Counted from the stretch's first letter, positions 37,895 to 47,383 are shown. The stretch is DNA of 64,000 nucleotides from Nocardioides sp. SLBN-35 (GCF_006715725.1 NZ_VFNU01000001.1:5146001-5210000), one strand, 5' to 3'. Translations and numbers: made by a program. The notes: generated by a model from the letters alone, not told the origin.

Positions 37895-39879
37895 GCCTCT
37901 CCTCCGATGAGTGCTTCGGCGCGCAGCAACGCCTCCGGTACGGCGAACGCGTCGACCAGCTCGCGCGCGACCGGCCGCACCCGGCGGCACAGCTCCGCGA
38001 CCTCCCGGGTGATCGCCTTCGAGCGCTGGGTGGTCAGCCGCCCGTGCTCGATGAACCAGCCCCGGTCGGCCTCGATGCCGGACAGCGCGTGCAGGTCACA
38101 GAGCAGGTTGAGGGTCAGCCTGAGGTCGCCGTCCTCCTTGGGCACGGAGGCGACCTTGGCGACGAAGGCCTCCAGCACCAGCCGCTCGACGTGGGCGCGG
38201 GCCGCGGCGATGACATGGTCCTGCACCCGCGAGAAGACCTCGCCCGGGTTCATGCCGGAGTCGACACCGCGCTTGAGCCGCCGGGCGACGCCGCCGATCA
38301 GGTGCTCCTCGCGGAACCGGTACATCGCGAGGTGGTAGTTGGGGTCGCGCAGCCCGCTGTCGGTGTGCCAGTCGTCGTTGCCGCCCGGCAGGGCGTCGCG
38401 AATCTGCTCGAACAGCCGGTGCACGCGCGTGCGCTCGAGCACGGTCTCGACGGCGAGACCGGCGACGAAGCGCACCATCCCGAGCTGGTCGAGGTCGGAG
38501 AAGTCGCTCGCGTAGTCGGTCAGCAGCCCCTTGCCGACCAGCTGCAGCAAGACGTGGTTGTCGCCCTCGAAGGTCGTGAAGACGTCGGTGTCGGCCTTGA
38601 GCGCGGCGAAGCGGTTGACGGCGAGGTAGCCCGCGCCGCCGCACGCCTCGCGGCACTCCTGGATCGTGTCGGTCGCGTGCCAGGTCGCCAGCGCCTTGGT
38701 GCCGGCGGCCCGCGACTCCAGCAGCCGGCGGGTCTCCTCGTCGTCGCGGATGCCGGAGAACACGTCGTGCAGCTCGCCGGCCAGCACCTCCTGCGCGAAG
38801 TGCAGCGCGTAGGTGCGCGCCAGCCGCGGGAACAGCCGGCGCTGGTGCAGGCCGTAGTCGAGCAGCAGCTGCTCCTTCTCGACCGCGCCCTCGTCCTCGG
38901 CGCCGGTCTCGAACTGCCGGCGCCGCAGGCCGTAGCGGACCGCGATGGTCAGTGCCGTCTTGGCCGCGCTCACCCCGGCCGCGCCGACCGAGACCCGGCC
39001 CTGGACCAGGGTGCCGAGCATCGTGAAGAACCGCCGGCCGGCGCTCTCGATCTCGCTGACGTAGGTGCCGTCCTCGGTCACGTCGGCGAACCTGTTGAGC
39101 AGCGCCTCACGCGGCACCCGCACCCCGTCGAACCAGATCCGGCCGTTGTCGACGCCGTTGAGGCCCATCTTGGGGCCGTCGTCCTCGATCCGGACGCCGG
39201 GCAGCGTCGCGCCGTCCTCGTCGCGCAGCGGTACGACGAGCGCGTGCACGCCGTGCCCCTCGCCGGCCACCTCCAGCTGGGCGAACACCACCGCCACCCG
39301 TGCGTGCTCGGCGGCGTTTCCGATGTAGTCCTTGCCGGCGCTGGGGGTCGTCGTGGTGACCACGAACTCGGACGTCGCGGGGTCGTAGGTCGCGACGGTG
39401 CCCAGCGCCTGCACGTTGCTGCCGTGCCCGGTCTCGGTCATCGCGAAGCAGCCGAGCAGCCGGCCACTGACGACGTCGGCGAGGTAGGCGTCGTGGTGGC
39501 GCTTCGTGCCGAGCTGCAGGATCGCGCCACCGAACAGGCCGAACTGCACGCCGACCTTGACGAGCACCGACAGGTCGCCGTACGCCAGGGACTCGAAGGC
39601 GGCGATCGACGCCCCGATGTCGCCGCCCCCGCCGTACTCCTTCGGGAAGCCCATCCCCGCGGCGCCGGTGCCGGCGATCTCGAGCACGACGTCCTTGACG
39701 CGCTCGCGGAACTCCGCGCGCGGCATCGCCTCGGCGTCCTCCAGCACGGAGGCGTACGACGGCAGCAGCTCGCGCACCGTGCGGCGGACGTCGGCGTACC
39801 CCCCGTCGAGCAGGGCGGTGAGCGCGACGACGTCGACCGTCAGCTCGGGGGGCGCGGTCGCAGTGGACTCCTCGGCCAT
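37891..39879 (-). CDS. Acyl-CoA oxidase-like acyl-CoA dehydrogenase family protein
   Basis: A 662-residue flavoenzyme with the extended ACOX layout rather than the usual 380 residues of acyl-CoA dehydrogenases. CFAMTETGHGSNVQALGT (about 150) is the FAD/substrate region and QECREACGGAGYLAVNRF with FTTFEGDNHVLLQ (about 418-455) is the oxidase-type active site with its catalytic Glu. It probably starts beta-oxidation of fatty or steroid side-chain acyl-CoAs. TAGGTT-6 nt-ATG suggests a leaderless message; methyltransferase and TetR genes follow in the same transcript. Confidence 0.93.
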   Translation of the reverse strand: MAEESTATAPPELTVDVVALTALLDGGYADVRRTVRELLPSYASVLEDAEAMPRAEFRERVKDVVLEIAGTGAAGMGFPKEYGGGGDIGASIAAFESLAYGDLSVLVKVGVQFGLFGGAILQLGTKRHHDAYLADVVSGRLLGCFAMTETGHGSNVQALGTVATYDPATSEFVVTTTTPSAGKDYIGNAAEHARVAVVFAQLEVAGEGHGVHALVVPLRDEDGATLPGVRIEDDGPKMGLNGVDNGRIWFDGVRVPREALLNRFADVTEDGTYVSEIESAGRRFFTMLGTLVQGRVSVGAAGVSAAKTALTIAVRYGLRRRQFETGAEDEGAVEKEQLLLDYGLHQRRLFPRLARTYALHFAQEVLAGELHDVFSGIRDDEETRRLLESRAAGTKALATWHATDTIQECREACGGAGYLAVNRFAALKADTDVFTTFEGDNHVLLQLVGKGLLTDYASDFSDLDQLGMVRFVAGLAVETVLERTRVHRLFEQIRDALPGGNDDWHTDSGLRDPNYHLAMYRFREEHLIGGVARRLKRGVDSGMNPGEVFSRVQDHVIAAARAHVERLVLEAFVAKVASVPKEDGDLRLTLNLLCDLHALSGIEADRGWFIEHGRLTTQRSKAITREVAELCRRVRPVARELVDAFAVPEALLRAEALIGGEA

Positions 39880-39911
39880 GGGGCGAACCTAGTGGATGCG
39901 CGGAAGCCCGG

Positions 39912-41141
39912 TCAGGGCCGCGCGAAGAAGTCCGGCGTACGCCAGTAGTCGATCGACTCCACGCTGACGGGCCGGCCGGTGCGCGGGGCGTGGATGATCT
40001 GCCCGTCGCCGGCATAGAGGGCGACGTGGAAGATCGCGCCCGGGCCGCCGTCGGACCAGAACACGAGGTCGCCGGGGCGCAGCTGGTCGCGGGTGATCGG
40101 CGTGGACTGCTCGTACTGCGCGACCGAGTAGTGCGGCAGCGTCCTCCCCCCGGCCGCCCAGGCCTTCTCGACCAGGCCGGAGCAGTCCCACGAGTCCGGG
40201 CCGGCGGCGCCCCACCGGTAGGGCTCGCCGAGCTGGGCGCGGGCGAAGGCGATGGCCGCCTGGGCGCCGTCGGCGGGCGCGGGGTCGGCGGCCGGGGTGG
40301 GCGCATCGCCCTTGTCGCCCTTCGCGGCCTTGGCCTCCTCGGCCTCCTTCGCCGCCTTGGCGTCGGCGGCGGCCTCGGCGGCCGCCTCGGCGTCGACGGC
40401 GGCCTGGTGGGCGCGGGCGACGGCGACACTCACACCCTGGAGGCGGGCGAGCCGCTTCACGAGCCGGGTACGGCGGGCCTCGATTCGCGCAGTGACCGCC
40501 TCCGCGTCCTGGGCGGTCGCCCGGGCCCGGTCCCGCGCGGTCCGCGCGTCGGCGAGCGCCCGGTCCGCCTCGGCCGCGGCCGCGGTGGCCGCGTCGGCGG
40601 CCTCGGTGGCAGCCGTCGACGCGGCGATGTACTCGTCGCGCCGCTGGTCGAACAGTGCCTGCACGTGCTCGTTGGCCGAGGTCTGCTCGAGCAGCGCGTC
40701 GATCCCGTCGGCATCGACGATCGCCTCGACCATGGACAGCTCCAGGCCCATGCCCTGGGCGGTGATGACCGCGTCACGGAAGGCGTCCTCGTGCTCGGCC
40801 AGCGCCTGGGCGGCGGCCGCGGAGTCCGCCGTCGCCCGCCGCTCGGCTGCGCGCGCGGTGCGGGCGGCCCAACGCGCGCCGTTCCAGGCCTCGGTCGCGC
40901 GGGCAGCGCGGATGGTCGCGGTGTCGAGCTCGGCGGCCGCGTCCGCTAGCCGCTGCTGGATCGCGGCAACGTCACTCTGGGCGGCGCCGGCCCGGTCCTG
41001 CGCGGCCTGGACGTCGGCGGCGCTCGGCGCACCGGGGTTGGCCGGGGTGGGCGGGGTCGGGTCCGCCTGCGCTCCGGGGATGCAGACCACCGCCGTCAGG
41101 ACGAGGGCGGCCAGGCCGGTACCGAAGGTGGAAGAACGCAC
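39912..41141 (-). CDS. Secreted NlpC/P60 cell-wall peptidase with coiled-coil domain
   Basis: RipA-like D,L-endopeptidase of 409 residues. A signal peptide (FGTGLAALVLTAVVCIPGAQA) is followed by a long Ala-rich coiled coil (about 40-270) and the NlpC/P60 domain with catalytic Cys in WDCSGLVEKAW and His in FHVALYAGDG and IIHAPRTG. The GTG at 41,141 is preferred over the one three codons upstream because TACGGT lies exactly 7 nt before it. It probably separates daughter cells. Confidence 0.93.
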   Translation of the reverse strand: MRSSTFGTGLAALVLTAVVCIPGAQADPTPPTPANPGAPSAADVQAAQDRAGAAQSDVAAIQQRLADAAAELDTATIRAARATEAWNGARWAARTARAAERRATADSAAAAQALAEHEDAFRDAVITAQGMGLELSMVEAIVDADGIDALLEQTSANEHVQALFDQRRDEYIAASTAATEAADAATAAAAEADRALADARTARDRARATAQDAEAVTARIEARRTRLVKRLARLQGVSVAVARAHQAAVDAEAAAEAAADAKAAKEAEEAKAAKGDKGDAPTPAADPAPADGAQAAIAFARAQLGEPYRWGAAGPDSWDCSGLVEKAWAAGGRTLPHYSVAQYEQSTPITRDQLRPGDLVFWSDGGPGAIFHVALYAGDGQIIHAPRTGRPVSVESIDYWRTPDFFARP

Positions 41142-41246
41142 TCGCGTCACCGTAGTGCGCTTTTGTCACATGCGAAACAAAAACCTCAGAAATCTCACAG
41201 GTCGTCGGCGTGTCGGCTTGCGAATTACATCGATGTCATTCTCGAT
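41142..41246. other. Gap between NlpC/P60 gene and palindrome cluster
   Basis: This AT-richer stretch contains the NlpC/P60 promoter (TACGGT on the minus strand at 41,154-41,149). The rest, including TTTTGTCACATGCGAAAC and AAAAACCTCAG, holds no gene or operator I can identify. Confidence 0.35.
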
Positions 41247-41370
41247 CAGTCCGCCAGTTTCACCGGTCGGCCGGTGAAACTGGCGGACTGGGACGACAAA
41301 ACTCGCGCTTGGACGAGGATGCTTCCTCGTCCAAGCGGGAGTTTCACCGGTCGACCGGTGAAACTCCCGC
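41247..41370. repeat. Three abutting palindromes with core TTTCACCGGTCG(A/G)CCGGTGAAA
   Basis: Stem 1 (41,247-41,290) has perfect 20-bp arms; stem 2 (41,306-41,337) has 14-bp arms CGCTTGGACGAGGA; stem 3 (41,335-41,370) is a perfect 36-bp palindrome. Stems 1 and 3 share the CACCGGTCG(A/G)CCGGTG core. The cluster lies downstream of the PAP2 gene and upstream of the NlpC/P60 gene, so it may end the former transcript. It is a different family from the other palindromes here. Confidence 0.85.
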
Positions 41371-41386
41371 GGCGACCACATCCGGG

Positions 41387-42463
41387 TCAGTCGACGTTGA
41401 CCGGGACCTTCGAGGTGGTGGTCGTCGGATGCGAGTGCCCGCGTCTGTCGAACTTCTGGCCGCTCGCGATGCCACCGACGTAGAACGAGACGATCGCGAT
41501 CGCGATGCCAGCGAGGTCGTCGGCCACGTAGTGCCAGCCGAAGTAGAGCGTGGCGATCACGGTGAGGCCGAAGTTCACCCAGAACACGATCTTGAGGATC
41601 TTCGAGCGCAGCGTGTACTGCACCATCAGGGCGAAGAGCAGGGTGATCGCGCAGTGCAGGCTGGCGAAGCCGGCGATGGAGTTCACGGACTCGGTGGCGC
41701 CGCCGTACAGCACGTTGCCGCGGGCCCTGACGATCGAGTTCATCAGGTCGGTGGTGCCGGTGTGGGACAGCGCGGTGTACTCGGGCCAGTAGGCGATGCC
41801 GGGGCCGAGCGTGGGCAGCAGGTAGTACGACAGCGTCCCGAGCGACCAGGCGAGGCACTGCGAGGTCACGAACCAGTAGCCGAAGGAGTGGTTGCGCGAC
41901 CAGACCAGCCAGGCGGTGACGGCCAGCGGCACCAGCGGCAGGAAGCCGAGGTAGATCGGCGAGAGCACGTGCGCGGTGAGGGACGTGCCGAAGACGGCGT
42001 GCAGCACGTCGCTCGGGTCGTGGCCGAAGAAGATGACCCGGTCGAGGATGTGCAGCTCGCGGTCGAAGGACAGCGCGCGGACCTCGCCCGGCGCGGCGTT
42101 CGGGTCGGAGCGCACGAACGGCAGGAACGACTTGAGGTTCCGGTAGCTGACGTAGGTCAGGTAGAAGCTGATGACGCCGATCGCGACCAGGATCGCGCGC
42201 TCCTTGGTCCAGTGCGTGCGCAGCCGCTCCCGGACGACCGGCACCACACGGCTGGGCCGGCCGTGGGCCTTCCACAGCGCCAGCGGCAGCAGGTCGAGCA
42301 GGAGCGCACCGAGCAGGAGGAGCGGCAGCCGGATGTACGACGGTCCGAGGAAGCTCCCCTCGGGGTCGAGGAGCCGGCGATCGAGCTTCCACGCGGTGAG
42401 GACGGCGAGACCCAGCATGAGCGCGGCCGTGCCGATGAGAAGGGTGTAGGCGCGGCGATACAC
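41387..42463 (-). CDS. PAP2-family membrane phosphatase/transferase
   Basis: The 358 residues have about six hydrophobic helices and a PAP2 active site: IAGFASLHCAITLLF (His/Ser motif) and GWHYVADDLAGIAIA (HYxxDxxAG), near residues 270 and 320. This subgroup resembles inositol-phosphorylceramide or lipid phosphate transferases, so lipid or wall-polymer phosphate chemistry is likely. The GTG start is chosen because TAGGAT lies 7 nt upstream; the longer open frame overlaps the ABC gene in another frame. Confidence 0.87.
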   Translation of the reverse strand: MYRRAYTLLIGTAALMLGLAVLTAWKLDRRLLDPEGSFLGPSYIRLPLLLLGALLLDLLPLALWKAHGRPSRVVPVVRERLRTHWTKERAILVAIGVISFYLTYVSYRNLKSFLPFVRSDPNAAPGEVRALSFDRELHILDRVIFFGHDPSDVLHAVFGTSLTAHVLSPIYLGFLPLVPLAVTAWLVWSRNHSFGYWFVTSQCLAWSLGTLSYYLLPTLGPGIAYWPEYTALSHTGTTDLMNSIVRARGNVLYGGATESVNSIAGFASLHCAITLLFALMVQYTLRSKILKIVFWVNFGLTVIATLYFGWHYVADDLAGIAIAIVSFYVGGIASGQKFDRRGHSHPTTTTSKVPVNVD

Positions 42464-42473
42464 CCGAGGGATC

Positions 42474-43493
42474 CTACGGTGCAGTCCCAGCGGGTTCGGC
42501 CGCAGTGTCGGGCAGAGCGGCGATTCCGTGCTCTGCGACACGTACGACGACCCGCTGGCCCGGCTCCGCCACCCAGCCCGGCACCCCGACGGCGTCCAGC
42601 TCGCCGACTCCGTCGACGGCCACCACCAGCCGGCCGGCGTCGGGGGTCGGGCGGAAGCCGACGACCGAGGCGGGGAGGCCACCGGCGAGGTCGGGACCGG
42701 CCAGCAGGGCGGACGGCCGGAGCGCGATCCCGCCCGAGGGGCGGCCGAGGAGGGCAGCGGCGAGGTGGGGGGCGAGGACGCGGGAGTAGCCGAGGAACAG
42801 GGCGGTGCCGGCGTCGGCCGGGTGCGCCCAGACGTCGCCGGTGGCACCCTCCTGGACGATGCGTCCGTCCCGCATCACGGCGAGCCGGTCGGCGATCGCG
42901 AAGGCCTCGTCCTGGTCGTGGGTCACCAGCAGGGCCGTCGTACCGGCGTCGGCGAGGATCTGTCGGAGGTCGGCGGCGAGCCGTCCGCGCAGCCCGGCGT
43001 CGAGGGCACTCAACGGCTCGTCGAGCAGCAGCAGCCGGGGTCGCGCGGCCAGGGAGCGGGCCAGGGCGACGCGCTGTCGCTCGCCGCCGGACAGCGTGCG
43101 GGGCAGGCGGTCGGCGTACCCGCCCAGGCCGACCAGCTCGAGCAGGTCATCGACCTCGGCGCGGACGGCGGCGCGGGAGGCGCCCTGCAGGCGGCGGGCG
43201 TAGCCCACGTTGCGGGCGACGGTCAGGTGGTCGAAGAGCTGGCCGTCCTGGAACATCAGCGCGAACCCGCGCCGGTGCGTCGGTACGCCGGCGAGGTCGG
43301 CGCCGTCCCACGCGATCCGCCCGGAGGTCAGCGGCTCGAGGCCGGCGACGGCGCGCAGCAGCGTGGACTTCCCGCAGCCCGAGGGCCCCAGCACGCCGAG
43401 CACGTGGCCGTCCTCGACGCTGAGGTCGACGCCGTCGACCGCCACCGTCCCGTCGAAGGCGACGCTCACTCCCCGAAGCTCCAGGCTCACCAC
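42474..43493 (-). CDS. Thiamine ABC transporter ATP-binding protein
   Basis: ATPase of the thiamine importer. Of 339 residues the first 230 form the ATPase: Walker A GPSGCGKST, signature LSGGERQRVALARSLA, Walker B LLLLDEPLSALD and THDQDEAF. The C-terminal 100 residues are a TOBE-like regulatory domain. Two adjacent GTG codons (43,493 and 43,490) are possible starts. It begins 5 nt after the permease stop, third in a TPP-riboswitch operon. Confidence 0.93.
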   Translation of the reverse strand: MVSLELRGVSVAFDGTVAVDGVDLSVEDGHVLGVLGPSGCGKSTLLRAVAGLEPLTSGRIAWDGADLAGVPTHRRGFALMFQDGQLFDHLTVARNVGYARRLQGASRAAVRAEVDDLLELVGLGGYADRLPRTLSGGERQRVALARSLAARPRLLLLDEPLSALDAGLRGRLAADLRQILADAGTTALLVTHDQDEAFAIADRLAVMRDGRIVQEGATGDVWAHPADAGTALFLGYSRVLAPHLAAALLGRPSGGIALRPSALLAGPDLAGGLPASVVGFRPTPDAGRLVVAVDGVGELDAVGVPGWVAEPGQRVVVRVAEHGIAALPDTAAEPAGTAP

Positions 43494-43497
43494 GAAC

Positions 43498-45129
43498 TCA
43501 CCACGATCCCACTCCCGGCACACGCAGCCGCTCGACGACGAGGATGACACCCGCGGTCACGGCGGCCAGCACCACTGACGCGGCCATGGCGGTGCCATAG
43601 TTGAGGGCACCCGGATGCCCGAGCAAGCGGTAGATCACCACCGGGAGTGTCGGCTCGGCCGGCCGCACGATGAACGACGTGGCGCCGAACTCTCCCAGCG
43701 ACACCGCGAACGCGAAGCCGGCCGCGGCGAGGAGCGGCCGCCACACGACGGCGAGATCGACGGTCAGGAGGGTCCGCAGCGGACCGGCTCCGAGCGAGGC
43801 GGCGGCCTGGCGCTGGCGGTCGTCGATGCCGGCGAGAACCGGCACGAGCGTGCGGACGACGAGAGGGAGGGCAACAAGCGCTTGGGCGATCGGCACCAGC
43901 AGCGGACTCGCCCGCAGGTCGAGCGGCGGCTGGTCGAGGGCGATCAGGAACCCGAAGCCGAGGGTGACCGCGGAGACGCCGAGCGGCAGCATGAAGAAGC
44001 CGTCGAGCACGGCCCGCGCCCGCTTTCCCGCTCTGCTGCGGACCTTCCGGGTCACCGCGAATGCCACGACGAGCCCGAGGGACAGCGACATCCAGGTCGC
44101 GTCGACCGCGATCCGCAGGCTCGCGGCGAGCGCGTGGATGACCGAGACCTGGAGCAGGCCGTCGGCCGACCCGCCCAGCGCGCGGTAGAAGTCGAGGCTC
44201 CAGCCGCCGTCGCGTCGCACCGAACCGACGAGGAGCGCCAGGACCGGCAGGGCGACAAGGGCGAGGGTGAGCGCGGTGACCGCGAGGGCCGGCAGGTCGC
44301 GCGGGCGGGGGCGGGCGGGGGCGGCAGCGATGCGTCGCACGGTCGGGTCGGGTGCGGCGCGCAACCGGCCCACCACGACGAGCAGGGCCACGACCGCCAG
44401 CATCTGCACCAGCGAGAGCGCCGCCGCGGCCGGCAGGTCCAGCAGGTCGGCGGTGAGCAGGTAGATCTCGGTCTCGACCGAGGAGTACCGGACGCCGCCG
44501 AGGACCAGCACCACACCGAACGCGGTCGCGCAGAACAGGAAGACCACGCTCGCCGCCGACACGATCGCCGGGCGCAGCGCGGGCAGGGTGACGGTCCGGA
44601 ACACCTGCAGCGGCGTGGCGCCGAGCGCGGCCGCGGCCTCGGCTGGGCGGCGGTCGAGGCCCTCCCAGGCGACGCCGACGGTGCGGATCACGACCGCCAC
44701 GTTGAAGAAGACCAGACCGATCAGGATCGCGGCCGCCGTGCCGTCGAGGTCGAGGAACCCGAGCGGGCCGGACGACGAGATCAGCTCGCGCACGGCCAGG
44801 CCGACGACAACCGTGGGCAGCACGAACGGCACGAGCAGCGCCGTACGGATCAGGGCGCGGCCGGGGAAGCGCAGCCGGTGCAGGACATAGGCGGCCGGCA
44901 GGCCGAGCAGCACCGCGAGCGTGGTCGCGACACTGCTGGTCCACACCGTGAACCAGAGCACGCGGCCGGTGCGCGGGCGCCGCAGCACGTCGAGCACGGC
45001 ACCCGGGTCGAACGAGCCGTCCGGCCACACGCCGCGGTGGAGCATCGCGCCGACCGGCAGCACGAAGAAGACGGCGACGACGGCGACCGGGACCGCGGCG
45101 AGCAGTCCCAGTGCCAGTCGTCGGGCCAT
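43498..45129 (-). CDS. thiP: Thiamine ABC transporter permease (ThiP-like, two permease modules)
   Basis: Inner-membrane channel of 543 residues with about twelve helices in two homologous halves. The EAA-type loops that contact the ATPase are AEAAAALGATPLQVFRTVTLP (split here as about 185-205) and RQAAASLGAGPLRTLLTVD (about 440). Double-length permeases are typical of ThiP and iron FbpB systems; the TPP riboswitch and ThiB-like partner favour thiamine. Start is the ATG 11 nt after the binding-protein stop. Confidence 0.92.
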   Translation of the reverse strand: MARRLALGLLAAVPVAVVAVFFVLPVGAMLHRGVWPDGSFDPGAVLDVLRRPRTGRVLWFTVWTSSVATTLAVLLGLPAAYVLHRLRFPGRALIRTALLVPFVLPTVVVGLAVRELISSSGPLGFLDLDGTAAAILIGLVFFNVAVVIRTVGVAWEGLDRRPAEAAAALGATPLQVFRTVTLPALRPAIVSAASVVFLFCATAFGVVLVLGGVRYSSVETEIYLLTADLLDLPAAAALSLVQMLAVVALLVVVGRLRAAPDPTVRRIAAAPARPRPRDLPALAVTALTLALVALPVLALLVGSVRRDGGWSLDFYRALGGSADGLLQVSVIHALAASLRIAVDATWMSLSLGLVVAFAVTRKVRSRAGKRARAVLDGFFMLPLGVSAVTLGFGFLIALDQPPLDLRASPLLVPIAQALVALPLVVRTLVPVLAGIDDRQRQAAASLGAGPLRTLLTVDLAVVWRPLLAAAGFAFAVSLGEFGATSFIVRPAEPTLPVVIYRLLGHPGALNYGTAMAASVVLAAVTAGVILVVERLRVPGVGSW

Positions 45130-45140
45130 TCTCGAACTGC

Positions 45141-46208
45141 CTAGCGCGACACGATCTCCGTCCACTGCTCCAGCCAGGCCTTGCGCTTCTCGGTGATCTG
45201 GGCCGGCGCGACCTGCTCGGTCTTCTCGGGCTGCTTGGCGAACCTCGCCCAGTCCGCGGGCAGCTCGACCGACGAGTCGACCGGGAACACGTACATCGAC
45301 TCGGGCAGTGCCGCCTGCACCTCGGGCGAGAGCAGCCAGTCGATCACGGCGTGCGCGCCCGCGGTGTTGGTCGTGTCGCCACTCAGCACACCGGCGTACT
45401 CGACCTGCTCGAAGCAGCCGTCGAGCAGCGCGCTGGTCGTGGTCTTGTCGCCCGCCTTGTCGAGAGTGAACGCCGGCGAGGAGTCGTAGGACACCACGAT
45501 CGGGCGGTCGCCGCCGGAGAAGGTGAAGTCGGTGAAGTACGCGTCGGACCAGCCCTTGACGACCTTCGCGCCGTTGTCGACGAGCCCGGTCCAGTACGAC
45601 GACCAGTCGTCGCCGTACTTCGCGATCGTCGCGAGCAGGAAGGCCAGGCCGGGGGAGCTGGTGCTGGCGCCGGGGATCACGAAGAGATCCTTGTAGGCGG
45701 GCTTCGTGAGGTCGTCGAGGCTCGTCGGGGCCGGGATCCCCTTGGCCTGGAACCAGGCGTCGTCGACGTTGACGCAGACGTTGCCGGTGTCGACCGGCGT
45801 GAGCGCGTCCTCGTCGTCGCCGTCGAGCTCGTAGGCGTCGGCGCCCTGCGGCAGCGTCGGCGCGTACGGCGCGAAGACGCCCTCGTCGACAGCTCGCGTC
45901 GCGAAGGTGTTGTCGACGCCGAAGACGACGTCGCCGACCGGCTTGTCCTTGGTCAGGACCAGCTCGTTGGTCAGCGCGCCGGCGTCCTCGAGCTTGCTGA
46001 TCGTGAGCCGGTAGCCGGTGTCCTTCTCGAAGGCCTTGACCAGCTCCTCGGGGACGGCGAACGACTCGTGGGTCACCAGCGTGACCGTCTTGTCGTCCGC
46101 CTTGTCGCTGTCACTCTCGCTGCTGAGGAGCGAGCAGCCGCTGGCGAGCAGGACGGTGGTCGAGAGGCCCACCAGGGTGAGGCGGCCGGTGAGCGTGCGC
46201 GTACGCAT
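45141..46208 (-). CDS. thiB: Thiamine-binding lipoprotein (ThiB/TbpA-like)
   Basis: Extracellular solute-binding protein of 355 residues. The lipobox LLASGCSLL (Cys about 25) directs lipid attachment. The mature protein begins with an acidic Ser/Asp stretch, then VTLVTHESFAVPEELVKAFE as in TbpA, and VVFGVDNTFATRA. Its ribosome site GGGAG lies inside the 3' end of the TPP riboswitch, so translation should be blocked when TPP is bound. It heads the thiB-thiP-ATPase operon. Confidence 0.94.
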   Translation of the reverse strand: MRTRTLTGRLTLVGLSTTVLLASGCSLLSSESDSDKADDKTVTLVTHESFAVPEELVKAFEKDTGYRLTISKLEDAGALTNELVLTKDKPVGDVVFGVDNTFATRAVDEGVFAPYAPTLPQGADAYELDGDDEDALTPVDTGNVCVNVDDAWFQAKGIPAPTSLDDLTKPAYKDLFVIPGASTSSPGLAFLLATIAKYGDDWSSYWTGLVDNGAKVVKGWSDAYFTDFTFSGGDRPIVVSYDSSPAFTLDKAGDKTTTSALLDGCFEQVEYAGVLSGDTTNTAGAHAVIDWLLSPEVQAALPESMYVFPVDSSVELPADWARFAKQPEKTEQVAPAQITEKRKAWLEQWTEIVSR

Positions 46209-46213
46209 CGGAT

Positions 46214-46302
46214 GACTCCCTTCGCCGGTGCTAACCGGATCAGGTTCGGAGGGTCTGCGGCCCGCGCCGCACTCTCAGCACCCGGATGGTGCTCCCCTGT
46301 CT
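46214..46302 (-). ncRNA. TPP riboswitch (THI element)
   Basis: On the minus strand the conserved blocks appear in order: AGGGGAGC, GTGCTGAGAGTG, ACCCTCCGAACCTGATC, and CGGTTAGCACCGGCGAAGGG, followed by AG. The element ends about 6 nt before the thiB start and contains its ribosome binding site. This is the standard arrangement for translational repression of thiamine uptake by TPP. Confidence 0.96.
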
Positions 46303-46315
46303 GACGCCTCCGATT

Positions 46316-47383
46316 CTAGGACGCGGTGTAGACCACGCCGTCCGGCAGGTCGACCGCGGTGGCCTGACCCCGGGCGACGAGCAGGTCGAGGTGCGCCTTG
46401 GTCTCCATCGCGGCCATGCCCTGGCTGAACACGTCGAGCTCCCCGAACGCCCGCTCGTGCCGGGTCCAGCCGAGGTCCTTGGCGACGACGAGCGAGGTGG
46501 CCGCGCCCCGCGCGCGGAGGGAGTCGAGGCACAGCGAGAGCCGGTCCTCGTGGTGGGCGAGCAGCTCGTCGACGCGCTGGTACGACGACGGCGCGACCGG
46601 GCCGTGGGCGGGGAGGATGCGCAGGTCGGGGAGCTCGCGGACCCGGGCGAGGGAGGCCATGAACTGGCCGAGGGGCTGGTCGGCGGGCGGGACGGTGAAG
46701 CCGATGGAGGGCGTGATGGTCGGGAGCACGTGGTCGCCGGAGAAGAGGACGCCCTCCGCCTGGTCGGCGAAGACGTAGTGGCCGGGGGTGTGGCCGGGGG
46801 TGTGCACGGCGTCGAGCCGGCGCCGGCCGATGTCGACGGCCTGGTCGCCCTCGAGCCAGGTGCTCGGGAACGCCCAGTCGACGGCCTGCGGAAGGTCGCG
46901 CGGACCCGCGGCCCAAAGCTCCGCGATCTCCTCGGCGCCGGCGGTACGCAGCACGGCGAGGAACGGGCTCTCGTCGAGGCCCTCGCGGCTGGCGCGGTGC
47001 AGCAGCTCGAGCGCGGGCTGCTCCTCGCGACCGAGGGCCACGTCGGCGCCGTACTCGTGGCCGAGGACGGTGGCGAGCGTGAAGTGGTCGCGGTGCACGT
47101 GGGTCACCAGGAACCGCTTGATGTCGCCGAAGCCCGAGCCGATCGAGCGCAGGGACGTGTCGAGCAGCTCCCGGGCGACCGGGATCGACCAGCCGCCGTC
47201 GATCAGGGTGAGCCCGTCGTCGCCCTGGACGACGTACACGTTGATCGCCTTGAGCGCGTCCATCGGCAGCGGCAGCGGGATCCGGTGGACGCCCTCCGCG
47301 ACCTCCCAGGCGCCTTCGTCGGCCCAGTGCCGGCCCGAGTCGGGCGAGATGGCGTGTCCGGTGGCGACCCCTCCAGTGCTCAT
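46316..47383 (-). CDS. Metallo-beta-lactamase-fold hydrolase
   Basis: The 355 residues contain the zinc motif LVTHVHRDHFTLA (HxHxDH, about 92-104), HTPGHTPGHYVFAD, LFSGDHVLP and ILPAHGPV. A C-terminal helical extension (HHEDRLSLCLDSL) resembles LACTB2-type hydrolases and actinobacterial thioesterase-like proteins. TAGAGT-6 nt-ATG suggests a leaderless transcript. It reads towards the thiamine riboswitch but that element has its own leader. Confidence 0.9.
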   Translation of the reverse strand: MSTGGVATGHAISPDSGRHWADEGAWEVAEGVHRIPLPLPMDALKAINVYVVQGDDGLTLIDGGWSIPVARELLDTSLRSIGSGFGDIKRFLVTHVHRDHFTLATVLGHEYGADVALGREEQPALELLHRASREGLDESPFLAVLRTAGAEEIAELWAAGPRDLPQAVDWAFPSTWLEGDQAVDIGRRRLDAVHTPGHTPGHYVFADQAEGVLFSGDHVLPTITPSIGFTVPPADQPLGQFMASLARVRELPDLRILPAHGPVAPSSYQRVDELLAHHEDRLSLCLDSLRARGAATSLVVAKDLGWTRHERAFGELDVFSQGMAAMETKAHLDLLVARGQATAVDLPDGVVYTAS

